Shown piece by piece: positions 41,752 to 50,393 of a stretch of 64,000 nt of DNA. The DNA is from Brevibacterium siliguriense. GTDB lineage: Bacteria; Actinomycetota; Actinomycetes; Actinomycetales; Brevibacteriaceae. Below the pieces are notes generated by a model. That model saw only the letters and a program-made list of their open reading frames with translations, was not told the origin of the DNA and made no database searches. A program made the position numbers and the translations under genes. Each line of letters opens with the position of its first letter. Positions within the stretch are counted from its first letter, which is position 1. Location of the stretch: assembly GCF_900105315.1 (NCBI RefSeq), contig NZ_LT629766.1:1860001-1924000 (forward strand), read 5' to 3'.

Positions 41752-42626
41752 GCGAATCGTCCCCGATGACTGACAACGGCACCGCCACCGAGGCGGCCGC
41801 ACCGCAGATGTCGATCGACGTCGTCTCGATCTTCCCCGAATACCTCGCCGGTCTGCAGCTCTCGCTCATCGGCAAAGCCGTCGACCGCGGGCAGCTGAGC
41901 CTGGACGTCCACGACCTGCGGGACTTCACCTTCGACCGGCACAACACCGTCGATGACTCGCCCTACGGAGGGGGAGCGGGAATGGTCATGAAGGCCGAAC
42001 CCTGGGCCCTGGCCCTCGAACACATCCTCGCGGGACGCGGCAGCGCCGTGGAAGGCAGCAGCCCGGACGGTGGCCGGGACGATGAAGCTGCGATCGGATC
42101 CAAACCGACGCTCATCGTGCCCAGCCCGGCCGGGCAGGTGTTCGACCAGCGCATCGCCGAAGACCTCGCCGGTCGCGAACATCTCGTCTTCGCCTGCGGA
42201 CGCTACGAAGGAATCGACCAGCGCGTCATCGACTGGGCGGGAGAGCACTTCGACCTGCTGCCCATGAGCATCGGCGACTACGTCCTCAACGGCGGTGAAG
42301 TCGCCTCGATGGTGATGATCGAAGCGGTCAGTCGCCTCATCCCCGGTGTCATCGGCAACCCCGAGTCTCTGACAGAGGAGAGCCACGAAGACGGACTGCT
42401 CGAATACCCCATCTATACGAAACCGGCGAGCTGGCGCGGACGTGAAGTGCCTGAGATCCTGCTCAGCGGCAACCACGCCGCGATCGCACGCTGGCGACGT
42501 GACCGACGTCTCGAACGCACAGCAGAAGTCAGGCCGGATCTGCTCGAGAAGCTCGATGGCCTGAACAAGGACGACCTGGCGGCCCTGGAGCGGTTTGAGT
42601 CTGAGCGCTCACCCGTGACAGAATAG
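41748..42626 (+). CDS. trmD: tRNA (guanine37-N1)-methyltransferase TrmD
   Basis: A 292-residue SPOUT-class enzyme that methylates G37 of tRNAs to prevent frameshifting. The knot has [17 protein letters not shown] and the [17 protein letters not shown] loop; the N-terminal [10 protein letters not shown] and [18 protein letters not shown] are typical. A hydrophilic insertion of about 15 residues ([19 protein letters not shown]) lies in the N-terminal half. A short Met/Thr-rich N-terminal extension precedes the domain. It overlaps rimM. Confidence 0.96.
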   Translation: MSESSPMTDNGTATEAAAPQMSIDVVSIFPEYLAGLQLSLIGKAVDRGQLSLDVHDLRDFTFDRHNTVDDSPYGGGAGMVMKAEPWALALEHILAGRGSAVEGSSPDGGRDDEAAIGSKPTLIVPSPAGQVFDQRIAEDLAGREHLVFACGRYEGIDQRVIDWAGEHFDLLPMSIGDYVLNGGEVASMVMIEAVSRLIPGVIGNPESLTEESHEDGLLEYPIYTKPASWRGREVPEILLSGNHAAIARWRRDRRLERTAEVRPDLLEKLDGLNKDDLAALERFESERSPVTE

Positions 42627-42649
42627 AGCGTCGCGTTTGTTGGCACTCA

Positions 42650-42780
42650 CCTGCTTCAGGGGGATGGGTGCCCAGGGTGGCCCGTCGCATCGAGTCGGCG
42701 GGTCGACGGGGAGTGATCCCGACAGACGATCCAGCTACCGGTTCACCGGTCCGATATGCGTGTCCTCGACCTGAAGCAGG
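42650..42780 (+). promoter_or_regulatory. Candidate structured leader of rplS
   Basis: CCTGCTTCAGG (42650-42660) and CCTGAAGCAGG (42770-42780) are exact complements, enclosing about 110 bases and ending 9 bases before the AGGAGAAACC ribosome-binding region. Inside is a smaller hairpin, CCGGTTCACCGG (about 42739-42750). This architecture resembles ribosomal-protein leaders that let L19 repress its own gene, but no known class is recognised. Confidence 0.45.
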
Positions 42781-42799
42781 GGCCACAGGAGAAACCACA

Positions 42800-43141
42800 A
42801 TGCAGAAGCTCGATGTTGTAGATGCAGCCTCGCTGAAGTCTGACGTTCCCGAATTCCGTCCGGGCGACACCCTCAACGTTCACGTCAAGGTGATCGAAGG
42901 TTCGCGCTCGCGTATCCAGGTGTTCAAGGGAATCGTCATCCGTCGCCAGGGCGACGGCGTCCGCGAGACCTTCACCGTTCGTAAGATCAGCTTCGGCGTC
43001 GGTGTGGAGCGTACCTTCCCGGTGCACTCGCCCAACGTCGACAAGATCGAGGTCCTCACCCGCGGCGCCGTGCGCCGTGCGAAGCTGTACTACCTGCGCG
43101 AACTGCGCGGCAAGGCTGCTCGCATCCGCGAAAAGGCCTGA
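42800..43141 (+). CDS. rplS: 50S ribosomal protein L19
   Basis: A 113-residue L19 at the 30S-50S interface. Conserved parts are [60 protein letters not shown] and [18 protein letters not shown]. The ATG is preceded by CACAGGAGAAACC. Two hairpins directly follow the stop. Confidence 0.97.
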   Translation: MQKLDVVDAASLKSDVPEFRPGDTLNVHVKVIEGSRSRIQVFKGIVIRRQGDGVRETFTVRKISFGVGVERTFPVHSPNVDKIEVLTRGAVRRAKLYYLRELRGKAARIREKA

Positions 43142-43147
43142 TTTGCC

Positions 43148-43178
43148 CGGCACTGTGGGAGACGATCACACAGTGCCG
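43148..43178 (+). terminator. Hairpin 1 after rplS
   Basis: CGGCACTGTG (43148-43157) and CACAGTGCCG (43169-43178) form a perfect 10-bp stem with an 11-base loop. It contains the possible start codons of the following lepB gene (GTG 43155, GTG 43173). Confidence 0.55.
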
Positions 43179-43796
43179 AACAGACATGAAGACGCGACCT
43201 TCGGGTCGCGTCTTCTGTCTTCGGCACGGTTCTGGAAGACGATCGCGGCGATCGTCGTCGTCATCATCGTCCTCGGCGGTTCGATCCGCGGATTCGTCAT
43301 CCAGCGCTTCACCATTCCCAGTGCCTCGATGGAGCCGACCCTGAAGGTCGACGACTCGATCACAGTGTGGCGTCCGGATGCCCTGCGTGGAGACCTCCAA
43401 CGCGGAGACATCGTCGTCTTCGACGGTCGCGGATCGTTCGTCGACGATGCACTGCCCACCCCTCTGCAGAAGATCGGATCGTGGATCGGACTCGGACCCA
43501 GAGACGTCTACTACGTCAAACGAGTCATCGCCGTCAGCGGTGACACCCTCGAATGCTGCGATGCGAAGGGGCGTCTGCTGCTCAACGGCAAACCTCTGAA
43601 CGAAGACTATGCGCCCAGGCCCGCCTCGGCGGTGGAGTTCTCCATCGAAGTCCCCGAGGGCACCATGTGGGTGATGGGCGACAACCGCAACGATTCCGCC
43701 GACTCACGGTCGTTGCTGGGACGCCCCGGTGGGGGATTCATCCCCATCGACCGGGTCATCGGCCCCGTGATCGGGCACGGTTCCTCGATCGACTGA
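43173..43796 (+). CDS. lepB: Signal peptidase I (first of two)
   Basis: A 207-residue membrane protease that removes signal peptides. One transmembrane segment (about 22-40, AAIVVVIIVLGGSIRGF) is followed by the catalytic Ser52 in IPSASMEPTL and Lys116 in YYVKRVIAVSGDTL; GDNRNDSADS is the third family box. The start is uncertain: GTG 43155, GTG 43173 and TTG 43143 are in frame and all lie in the rplS hairpins. GTG 43173 is used here because GGGAGA lies upstream, but spacing is long. Confidence 0.88.
   Translation: MPNRHEDATFGSRLLSSARFWKTIAAIVVVIIVLGGSIRGFVIQRFTIPSASMEPTLKVDDSITVWRPDALRGDLQRGDIVVFDGRGSFVDDALPTPLQKIGSWIGLGPRDVYYVKRVIAVSGDTLECCDAKGRLLLNGKPLNEDYAPRPASAVEFSIEVPEGTMWVMGDNRNDSADSRSLLGRPGGGFIPIDRVIGPVIGHGSSID
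43188..43215 (+). terminator. Hairpin 2 after rplS, inside the lepB 5' end
   Basis: GAAGACGCGACC (43188-43199), the tetraloop TTCG and GGTCGCGTCTTC (43204-43215) form a perfect 12-bp stem, the strongest terminator-like hairpin here. TGTCTTC follows. It lies in frame in the lepB N terminus (codes for EDATFGSRLL), so terminator and coding sequence overlap. Confidence 0.7.
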
Positions 43797-43955
43797 GTAC
43801 CGCCTCGGCGAGGGGATCGTCATCGGCTCAGCAGCGGCCAGGAGTTCTGAGCGTTCGCACGGAACTGCACTGCGGCTGAGTGTGAGGCGACAGTCGTGCT
43901 GATACGCTCGGTTCAGTCCACAGCCGCAGACCTGGTCAGATGTGAAAGCGAACGA

Positions 43956-44663
43956 ATGACAAGCGAATCCGAAGCTTCCCCGCCACCCGCCTCGAAACGG
44001 TTCACGCGCGGGCTGCTGGAGACCCTGGCGATCATCGTCATCGCCCTGCTCATCTCGACGGCGCTGAAGACGTGGGTCGTCCGTTCGTTCTACATCCCGT
44101 CCGAATCCATGATGACCACCCTCCAGGTCGATGACCGGGTGCTCGTCAATCAGATGGCTCACCGCTTCGGACCCGCTGACCGCGGCGACATCATCGTCTT
44201 CGACGACCCGGACCATTGGCTCTCGGCCGCCGAGACCGCCGAATACACACCCAATCCGATCCTCGAATTCATCGGCCTGGCTCCCTCGGACTCGGGCAAT
44301 CAGCTCATCAAACGCGTCATCGGCGTCGGCGGTGACACGATCAAGTGCTGCGACGCCGAAGGACGTCTGCTGGTCAACGGCGAACCGATCGACGAGACCT
44401 ACCTCGATGAGGGCACCGCACCCTCGGAGGTCGAATTCGAAGTCACCGTGCCTGAAGGCCATTACTGGGTGATGGGCGACAACCGCAGCAACTCGGCCGA
44501 CTCCCGGTACCACACGGACACGGACCCTTATGTGTCCGAGGACGACGTGGTCGGCACGGTGTTCCTCATCAACTGGCCGTTCAAGCACTTCAGCTGGGTC
44601 TCGACCCCTGACGAGGTCTTCGCCGACGTGCCGGACACCCCAGCGGGAGTCACCGGGAACTGA
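43956..44663 (+). CDS. lepB: Signal peptidase I (second of two)
   Basis: A 235-residue signal peptidase I, paralog of the gene just upstream. One transmembrane segment is at about 22-40; catalytic Ser51 is in IPSESMMTTL, Lys119 in LIKRVIGVGGDT and the box GDNRSNSADS follows. It differs in the N-terminal sequence and in a longer loop DDPDHWLSAAETAEYTPN. The ATG at 43956 (MTSESEASPP) gives a normal start; the frame is open further upstream. The stop TGA overlaps the rnhB start (TGATGG). Confidence 0.92.
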   Translation: MTSESEASPPPASKRFTRGLLETLAIIVIALLISTALKTWVVRSFYIPSESMMTTLQVDDRVLVNQMAHRFGPADRGDIIVFDDPDHWLSAAETAEYTPNPILEFIGLAPSDSGNQLIKRVIGVGGDTIKCCDAEGRLLVNGEPIDETYLDEGTAPSEVEFEVTVPEGHYWVMGDNRSNSADSRYHTDTDPYVSEDDVVGTVFLINWPFKHFSWVSTPDEVFADVPDTPAGVTGN

Positions 44664-45400
44664 TGGCCGCACGTGGACTGACCGACCTCAGCGTCGAACG
44701 AGGACTGCTGAGCGAGGGATTCGACTTCGTCATCGGCGTCGACGAGGTGGGCCGCGGCGCCCTGGCCGGACCCGTCAGCGTGGGTGTCGCCCTGTTCGAC
44801 CTTCGCACCCTCACCGCCGCCGAGGTGCCCGCAGGCATTCATGACTCGAAGCAGCTGAGCGCACAGTCGCGGCAGGAGGCCACCGACCGTGTGCGATCGT
44901 GGGCGGCCGCCGCGGCAGTGGGGTCGACGACCCCCGCAGAACTCGACGAGGTGGGGATGACGATGGCTCTCAACCTCGCCGGACGACGCGCTATGCTCTC
45001 GATGCTCCACGAATGGGCGGACGCCTCGGTGGGGGAATTCCCGGGGAGGACGATGGTCCTCCTCGACGGTCGACACGATTGGCTCTCGGCCCCACTCACC
45101 CTCGACACCCTGGGGATATTCGGTGACTGTGCCGACCTCGAACTGCCGCCGGTGCGCACTGTGATCAAAGGCGACGGCTCCGTTCCGGCGATCGCGGCAG
45201 CGAGCATCGTGGCGAAAGTGGCACGCGACGAGACGATGATCGCACTGGCCGAAGCCCATCCGCACTATGGTTGGGAATCAAACGTGGGATACGGGACGGC
45301 GAAGCACCGGCAGGGCATCACCGAACTCGGTCCCAGCATCCACCACCGGAGAAGCTTCCGCCTGAGCGCGGACACAGGAGCGAAGGAGGGCCTGTCATGA
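44663..45400 (+). CDS. rnhB: Ribonuclease HII
   Basis: A 245-residue endonuclease that cuts RNA in RNA-DNA hybrids and removes misincorporated ribonucleotides. The catalytic motif is GVDEVGRGALAGPV (DEVGRG 27-32); also IHDSKQLSAQSR, VIKGDGSVPAIAAASIVAKV and GYGTAKHRQGITELGPS. The ATG overlaps the lepB stop. Confidence 0.96.
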   Translation: MAARGLTDLSVERGLLSEGFDFVIGVDEVGRGALAGPVSVGVALFDLRTLTAAEVPAGIHDSKQLSAQSRQEATDRVRSWAAAAAVGSTTPAELDEVGMTMALNLAGRRAMLSMLHEWADASVGEFPGRTMVLLDGRHDWLSAPLTLDTLGIFGDCADLELPPVRTVIKGDGSVPAIAAASIVAKVARDETMIALAEAHPHYGWESNVGYGTAKHRQGITELGPSIHHRRSFRLSADTGAKEGLS

Positions 45401-45714
45401 GTGCCGATGATCTTGACGACTACGAAGCACAACTCGAGCTTGCGTTGTACAAGGAATACCGGGACGTCGTCGGACTCTTCGCCTATGTCGTCGAGACCGA
45501 ACGCCGTTTCTACCTCGCCAACCACGTCGATCTCAAGGCTCACAACGATGCCGGCGACGTGTACTTCGAACTCACCCTGCGCGATGCCTGGGTGTGGGAC
45601 AGCTACCGGTCTGCACGGTTCATCAAGACCGTGCACGTGCTGACGTTCAAGGACGTCAACATCGAGGAGATCGCGAAATCCGATCTCGAACCGCCGACGG
45701 CGATCCGCGGCTGA
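45397..45714 (+). CDS. DUF2469 protein
   Basis: A 105-residue protein, MSADDLDDYEAQLELALYKE then YRDVVGLFAYVVETERRFYL, a conserved actinobacterial family (DUF2469) with no known function, nearly always between rnhB and yraN. It overlaps the rnhB stop by ATGA and has GAAGGAGGG upstream. Confidence 0.92.
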   Translation: MSADDLDDYEAQLELALYKEYRDVVGLFAYVVETERRFYLANHVDLKAHNDAGDVYFELTLRDAWVWDSYRSARFIKTVHVLTFKDVNIEEIAKSDLEPPTAIRG

Positions 45715-45801
45715 GACCGCTTCCTCTGCTCATCGCCGAAGTCAGGGTGGTCGCACTCGAACACCGATTGCTGTGGACGGGTCCCTGACTTGAGCGTCAT
45801 C

Positions 45802-45840
45802 GGCCTGTGGATGGGCGGACCTCATCCACAGGCCCTTTCT
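45802..45840 (+). terminator. Terminator after the rnhB-DUF2469 unit
   Basis: GGCCTGTGGATG (45802-45813) and CATCCACAGGCC (45823-45834) form a perfect 12-bp stem with a 9-base loop, followed by CTTTCT. One of the best terminators in the window. Confidence 0.8.
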
Positions 45841-45883
45841 CTGCTCTTCCCCTGAGTACTGCCGCCATGGTCATCTGGCCGAC

Positions 45884-46321
45884 ATGGGACGGATACGAAC
45901 ACCCGGTCGGACACGCACGGCAGGTCGGACACGCACCGGGAACAACACGAGGACTGCCAAGGGCCTGCGCAAACAGGCGCTCGGCAACAGGGGAGAGGAC
46001 CTCGCCGCTGAGTTCCTCGAAGACGCCGGTCTGGTCGTTCTCGAACGCAACTTCCGGTGCGCTCGGGGTGAGCTCGACATCATCGCCCGCGACGGCGATA
46101 CCGCGGTCTTCGTCGAGGTCAAGACGCGACGCACGGCAATGCTGGGGTCACCTCTGGAGGCCGTGACCCGCACCAAGCTCGTCCGCATCCGCACACTTGC
46201 AGGCATTTGGCTGAGCGGTCAAGACGAATACTTTCCCTCAACGCGCATCGATGCGCTCGGGATCCTCATGGAACCGCGCGTTCAGTACTTCCACTGCCCG
46301 AACATCCAGGTCGACTCATGA
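45884..46321 (+). CDS. UPF0102 (YraN) family nuclease-like protein
   Basis: A 145-residue protein with the restriction-endonuclease-like motif of YraN: GNRGEDLAAEFLEDAGLVVLERNFR, then GELDIIARDGDTAVFVEVKTRR (E-D-E-x-K). The function is unknown, perhaps in DNA processing. The N terminus MGRIRTPGRTRTAGRTRT contains a short RTxGR repeat. The stop overlaps the comM start by ATGA, so yraN, comM and dprA form a unit. Confidence 0.9.
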   Translation: MGRIRTPGRTRTAGRTRTGNNTRTAKGLRKQALGNRGEDLAAEFLEDAGLVVLERNFRCARGELDIIARDGDTAVFVEVKTRRTAMLGSPLEAVTRTKLVRIRTLAGIWLSGQDEYFPSTRIDALGILMEPRVQYFHCPNIQVDS

Positions 46322-47925
46322 GTGAGGAGACCCCGGGGCGGGAGGAAGCGTCTGAGCCGGACTATGTCGAGGATGCCGAACCCGCAGCTTCGGGCCGCAT
46401 CATCGGGCGGGCCTCGGCCGTGGCACTGTGGGGGCTGACGGGGAAGATCGTGTCGATCGAAGCCAGCGTGAGCGCTGGGCTGCCCGGAATCGACATCGTC
46501 GGATTGCCGGATGCTTCTGTGAGCGAATCACGCAAGAGACTGCGAGCGGCCCTGGCTTACCTTGGCAAGCCCGTCGCCACAGAACATCTGACGATCAATC
46601 TCACCCCTGGAACTGTGCCGAAGATCGGCACCGGATTCGACCTCGGCATCGCCGTTGCCGTGCTCAAAGCACTGTCGCTGATCACCGATGACGACACCGG
46701 AAACATCATCCACTGCGGTGAGATCGGACTCGACGGCAGGATCCGTCCCGTCACCGGAGTGCTCCCCTCGCTGCACACAGCGCTGCAGGCCAATTTCGAC
46801 CGTTTCATCGTCCCCATCGGCAATGCCGACGAAGCGCGGCTCATCGGACGGGGAAGAGTCCTCCCTGTTGCATCCCTGGCCGAAGTGGTCAATGCCTATG
46901 GGGGCTCGATGGCGGTACCCGCACTGCCGGCAGTACTGGAAATGGACCGCCCCGTCACCGTCTCCCCGGAACTCCACGATCTCAGTGAAGTCCAAGGACA
47001 AGCCGAAGGGCGTTTCGGTCTCGAAGTGGCCGCCGCGGGCGGACATAACCTCCTCATGCGCGGCACTCCCGGCGCCGGAAAGACCCTGCTGGCCCAATGC
47101 CTCCCGGGAATCCTGCCGCCCCTCGGGGACGATGAAGCCGTCGAAGTCGCCACCGTCCGCTCCCTGCGCGGAGAACTCGACGGCAGCGACGGACTCGATC
47201 ACCGCCCGCCGTTCGAGGCGCCCCACCACCGCAGCACCGCCTCGGCGCTCATCGGCGGACGCCGCCCCGGAACGGTGGGTGTCCTGAGCCGCGCCCACCG
47301 CGGAGTGCTGTTCATGGACGAAGCACCGGAATTCTCCCGCGACGTGCTCGAAGCTCTGCGGCAGCCGATGGAATCTCGTCGCGTCCACATCCACCGTGCG
47401 TGGGGATCGATGGTGCTTCCGGCGTCCTTCCAACTCATCATGGCCGCGAACCCCTGCCCCTGCGGGGTCGGGATGGCCGGAGCCGGTACGGACTGTCGGT
47501 GCACGCCCTTGGACAAACGCCGCTATCGCAACCGGCTGTCCGGGCCGCTGCTCGACCGAGTCGATCTGCAGCTCGAACTGTTCCCCGTCTCTCCCGCAGA
47601 CCTCCGGCTCGGCGAGGACCAGGAGACCAGCACCACGGTTGCCGCCCGAGTGCTCGAAGCGCGGAACAGGCAGACGGAACGCTACGCCGGCTGCGACTGG
47701 AGGCTCAATGCCGAAGCGCCCGGGACCTGGCTGCGCGAACACTTCGCCCTCACACCGGCCGACCTGACCGATCTTGACCGGGCGCTGGACACCGGTCGGA
47801 TCACCATGCGCGGTTATGACAGGGTGCTGCGGGTGGCAACGACTCTGGCCGATCTGGCCGGGATGCCAGGACCCGATCCGGACACGATGAGAATGGCGCT
47901 CGCCCTGAGGACACAGGAGTCATGA
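46318..47925 (+). CDS. comM: Mg-chelatase-like AAA+ ATPase ComM (YifB)
   Basis: A 535-residue AAA+ protein related to ComM, a branch-migration helicase that helps integrate DNA in transformation. N-terminal domain: VSIEASVSAGLPGIDIVGLPD and NLTPGTVPKIGTGFDL; Walker A RGTPGAGKTLLAQC (249-256); Walker B GVLFMDEAPEFSRDVLEALRQP; C-terminal ANPCPCG cluster CxCG. It overlaps yraN and dprA by ATGA, suggesting a common transformation-related operon. Confidence 0.93.
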   Translation: MSEETPGREEASEPDYVEDAEPAASGRIIGRASAVALWGLTGKIVSIEASVSAGLPGIDIVGLPDASVSESRKRLRAALAYLGKPVATEHLTINLTPGTVPKIGTGFDLGIAVAVLKALSLITDDDTGNIIHCGEIGLDGRIRPVTGVLPSLHTALQANFDRFIVPIGNADEARLIGRGRVLPVASLAEVVNAYGGSMAVPALPAVLEMDRPVTVSPELHDLSEVQGQAEGRFGLEVAAAGGHNLLMRGTPGAGKTLLAQCLPGILPPLGDDEAVEVATVRSLRGELDGSDGLDHRPPFEAPHHRSTASALIGGRRPGTVGVLSRAHRGVLFMDEAPEFSRDVLEALRQPMESRRVHIHRAWGSMVLPASFQLIMAANPCPCGVGMAGAGTDCRCTPLDKRRYRNRLSGPLLDRVDLQLELFPVSPADLRLGEDQETSTTVAARVLEARNRQTERYAGCDWRLNAEAPGTWLREHFALTPADLTDLDRALDTGRITMRGYDRVLRVATTLADLAGMPGPDPDTMRMALALRTQES

Positions 47926-49151
47926 CCGTGACCAGACAAGATGACGTTCGCGCGGCTATCGCCTCACTTCTGCGTATCGGTGAGCCCGGTGATGGTCTGC
48001 TCAAGCGGCTCGTCGACGGGATCGGTCCGGTTGCCGCCCACTCGATCATCGTGGCCGTCGGCCGTGGTGAGACCACCGCGCGCGGAGCTGTGCAGAGTCT
48101 GGCCGCCACCGGCACCGAGGCGGCCGAACACGGGCAGATGACAGAAGCCATCGACCGGTGGGCGGTGCGAGCCGGGGAAACTGAGACGAGCGGGAATGAT
48201 CTGGACCTGATCGCAAGAATCGGCGGTCGTCTGGTCATTCCCGATGACGATGAGTGGCCCCGAATGCTCGACGACCTCGGTCCCGCAGCACCATTGGGCC
48301 TGTGGGTGCGAGGAGCCGCTTCACTCAACACCGTGCTGTCTCGTGCTGTTGCCGTCGTCGGCGCCAGGGCAGCCAGCAACTACGGGACCAAATGCGCCTC
48401 GGACCTTGCGTGGGATCTTGCCTCCCGGGGAATCACCGTCGTGTCCGGTGGTGCGTTCGGCATCGACGCGGCCGCCCACCGTGCCGCCATTGCGCGCGAA
48501 GCACCGACGGTGGCATTCATGGCCGGGGGAGTTGACCGCTTCTACCCGGCGGCCAATGCCGAACTGTTCGACCAGATACTCGCCACCGGTGCCATCGTGT
48601 CCGAGACAGCACCGGGAATGACGCCGATGCGTCACCGGTTCCTGCTGCGCAACCGACTCATCGCCGCCTCATCGCAGGCGAGCGTCATCGTCGAAGCCGG
48701 TTGGCGCAGTGGGGCACTCAATACCGCTCGGCATGCCCTCGAGCTCTCCCGGCAGGTCGCGGCCTTTCCCGGATCCGTGTATTCGGCGTCCTCGACCGGG
48801 GCACACAAGCTCGTGCGTGAACATGAAGCGGAACTCGTCACCTGCAGCGACGATGTCATCGCGCTCATGGACGACGGCGCCCCGGCGCACTTCTCTGCGA
48901 CGGCAGCAGCTGGCGCCTCAGAGAATGGTGATCGCCCGTCGTCGTTCGATCCCCGCGAAGCGCTCGACGAGAGGGAGAAGATCTGCCTGAATGCGCTCAC
49001 CGTGTCGAAGCCGCTCGACGTCGGCACCATCGCCTCTCGAGCAGGGCTGACGATCGCCGAAGCGCTCAGCTCTCTGAGCGCACTCGACCTGGCTGGATTG
49101 GCCGAACGCCGCGACACAGGATGGGTGAAGCTGCACAAGTCGCGCAGCTGA
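47922..49151 (+). CDS. dprA: DNA-processing protein DprA
   Basis: A 409-residue protein that loads RecA onto incoming single-stranded DNA in natural transformation. The Rossmann core has AVAVVGARAASNYGTKCAS, GITVVSGGAFGIDAAAHRAA, AFMAGGVDRFYP and RFLLRNRLIAASSQASVIVEA. A winged-helix-like C-terminal domain (SFDPREALDEREKICLNALT...) follows. It overlaps comM by ATGA. No competence pilus genes are seen here. Confidence 0.94.
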   Translation: MTVTRQDDVRAAIASLLRIGEPGDGLLKRLVDGIGPVAAHSIIVAVGRGETTARGAVQSLAATGTEAAEHGQMTEAIDRWAVRAGETETSGNDLDLIARIGGRLVIPDDDEWPRMLDDLGPAAPLGLWVRGAASLNTVLSRAVAVVGARAASNYGTKCASDLAWDLASRGITVVSGGAFGIDAAAHRAAIAREAPTVAFMAGGVDRFYPAANAELFDQILATGAIVSETAPGMTPMRHRFLLRNRLIAASSQASVIVEAGWRSGALNTARHALELSRQVAAFPGSVYSASSTGAHKLVREHEAELVTCSDDVIALMDDGAPAHFSATAAAGASENGDRPSSFDPREALDEREKICLNALTVSKPLDVGTIASRAGLTIAEALSSLSALDLAGLAERRDTGWVKLHKSRS

Positions 49152-49178
49152 GTCCGCCCATCCACGTATCCTGGGGAC

Positions 49179-50330
49179 GTGAGCACATCATTGACCGTAC
49201 CCGAGTTGGTGGCCGGCTATGCCGACCACCTGCGGTCTCGTGACGTCTCCGAGCACACCGGCCGCGCCTATGTCGCCGACGTCTCCGATTTCCTCGACCA
49301 TGCCGTGCACTCGATAAAGCTCCGCCGCAGCACCGGTTCAGGAGTCCCGACGAATGCCTCGGAGCGGACCTCGTCTGACGGCGGACAGCGCTCGTCGGAT
49401 GGTGATGGAGTTTCACGACAGGCTTCCGGACGGCGTATCGAACTGGCAGACGTCGAACTCGAAGATCTGCGGTCGTGGCTCATCGCCCTCGATGATGCCG
49501 GTGCCGCGAAATCGACGGTGGCTCGCAAGATCGCTGCCGTGCGCTCCTTCTTCGCGTACGGCGTGAGCAATCTGGGACTGCCGAACAACCCGGCCTCGCG
49601 CCTGCGGACACCGAAGAAGGACTCCCGTCTGCCCACGGTGCTCAAACCTCAACAGGCCGCCGACCTCATCTCCGCCGCTGAACGGCCCCGAACCGGAGAT
49701 GGTGGCGAGGGACTGAGATGGAAAGACGACGCCGCAGACGACGGAACGGACACGGGTGACGCGTCTACAGACGACTCCACGACGGGCGTCAACGCGTGGG
49801 GAGGCAAGAGCGACCCGCTCGATGCGGCCAAACGCATCCGCGATGCCGCGATCCTCGAAATTCTCTACGCCACCGCCGTGCGAGTCTCGGAGCTGACCGG
49901 ACTCAACCGCAGCGATATCGATCACCGGGCATCGATGATCACCGTGCTCGGCAAGGGCAGCAAAGAACGACGTGTTCCCTTCGGAACCCCGGCACGCAAC
50001 GCCCTCGACGACTGGCTGGACACCCGTGAACTGTTCGTCGGTCCCCATAGCGGCGACGCACTGTTCCTCGGCGTCCGCGGGGGACGCATCGGTGCACGTC
50101 AGGTGCGCGAACTCGTTCACCGCTACGGATCCGACGACCCCAGCGCCCCCGACATCGGACCACACGGACTGCGACACTCGGCGGCCACGCACATGCTCGA
50201 CCGCGGTGCCGACCTGAGGCAGATCCAAGAGCTGCTCGGCCACTCCACCATGAGCAGCACTCAGATCTACACCCACGTGTCCATGCAGCGACTGCAGGAC
50301 ACCTACCGTCGAGCACACCCGCGAGCGTGA
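49179..50330 (+). CDS. xerC: Tyrosine recombinase XerC
   Basis: A 383-residue tyrosine recombinase, the housekeeping enzyme resolving chromosome dimers at dif. The catalytic set is complete: Arg235 (ATAVRVSELTGL), Lys259 (LGKGSKERRVP), His329/Arg332 (GPHGLRHSAATHM), His355 (LLGHSTMSS) and Tyr364 (TQIYTHVS). Two hydrophilic inserts, about residues 46-86 in the SAM-like N domain and 169-212 in the catalytic domain, are rich in Asp, Ser, Thr and Gly. GTG start at 49179. Confidence 0.93.
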   Translation: MSTSLTVPELVAGYADHLRSRDVSEHTGRAYVADVSDFLDHAVHSIKLRRSTGSGVPTNASERTSSDGGQRSSDGDGVSRQASGRRIELADVELEDLRSWLIALDDAGAAKSTVARKIAAVRSFFAYGVSNLGLPNNPASRLRTPKKDSRLPTVLKPQQAADLISAAERPRTGDGGEGLRWKDDAADDGTDTGDASTDDSTTGVNAWGGKSDPLDAAKRIRDAAILEILYATAVRVSELTGLNRSDIDHRASMITVLGKGSKERRVPFGTPARNALDDWLDTRELFVGPHSGDALFLGVRGGRIGARQVRELVHRYGSDDPSAPDIGPHGLRHSAATHMLDRGADLRQIQELLGHSTMSSTQIYTHVSMQRLQDTYRRAHPRA

Positions 50331-50393
50331 GACTCACCGTGATGTCATTTGCGTACAGCGTGGTGAGGGAAGCGTCGGACTGACCGAGGCGTT

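Noticed and set aside
43002..43141. A longer signal peptidase reading frame beginning inside rplS
   Set aside because: It would overlap the whole C-terminal half of L19 and has no support; a start after the rplS stop is sufficient.
49179..50330. XerC as a phage integrase
   Set aside because: It sits in the housekeeping order dprA-xerC-...-rpsB, has no att sites or phage genes around it, and matches the chromosomal recombinase.
46318..50330. comM-dprA-xerC as an active natural transformation locus
   Set aside because: comM and dprA are widespread housekeeping genes in actinobacteria, and no pilus or uptake genes are in the window; transformation cannot be claimed.
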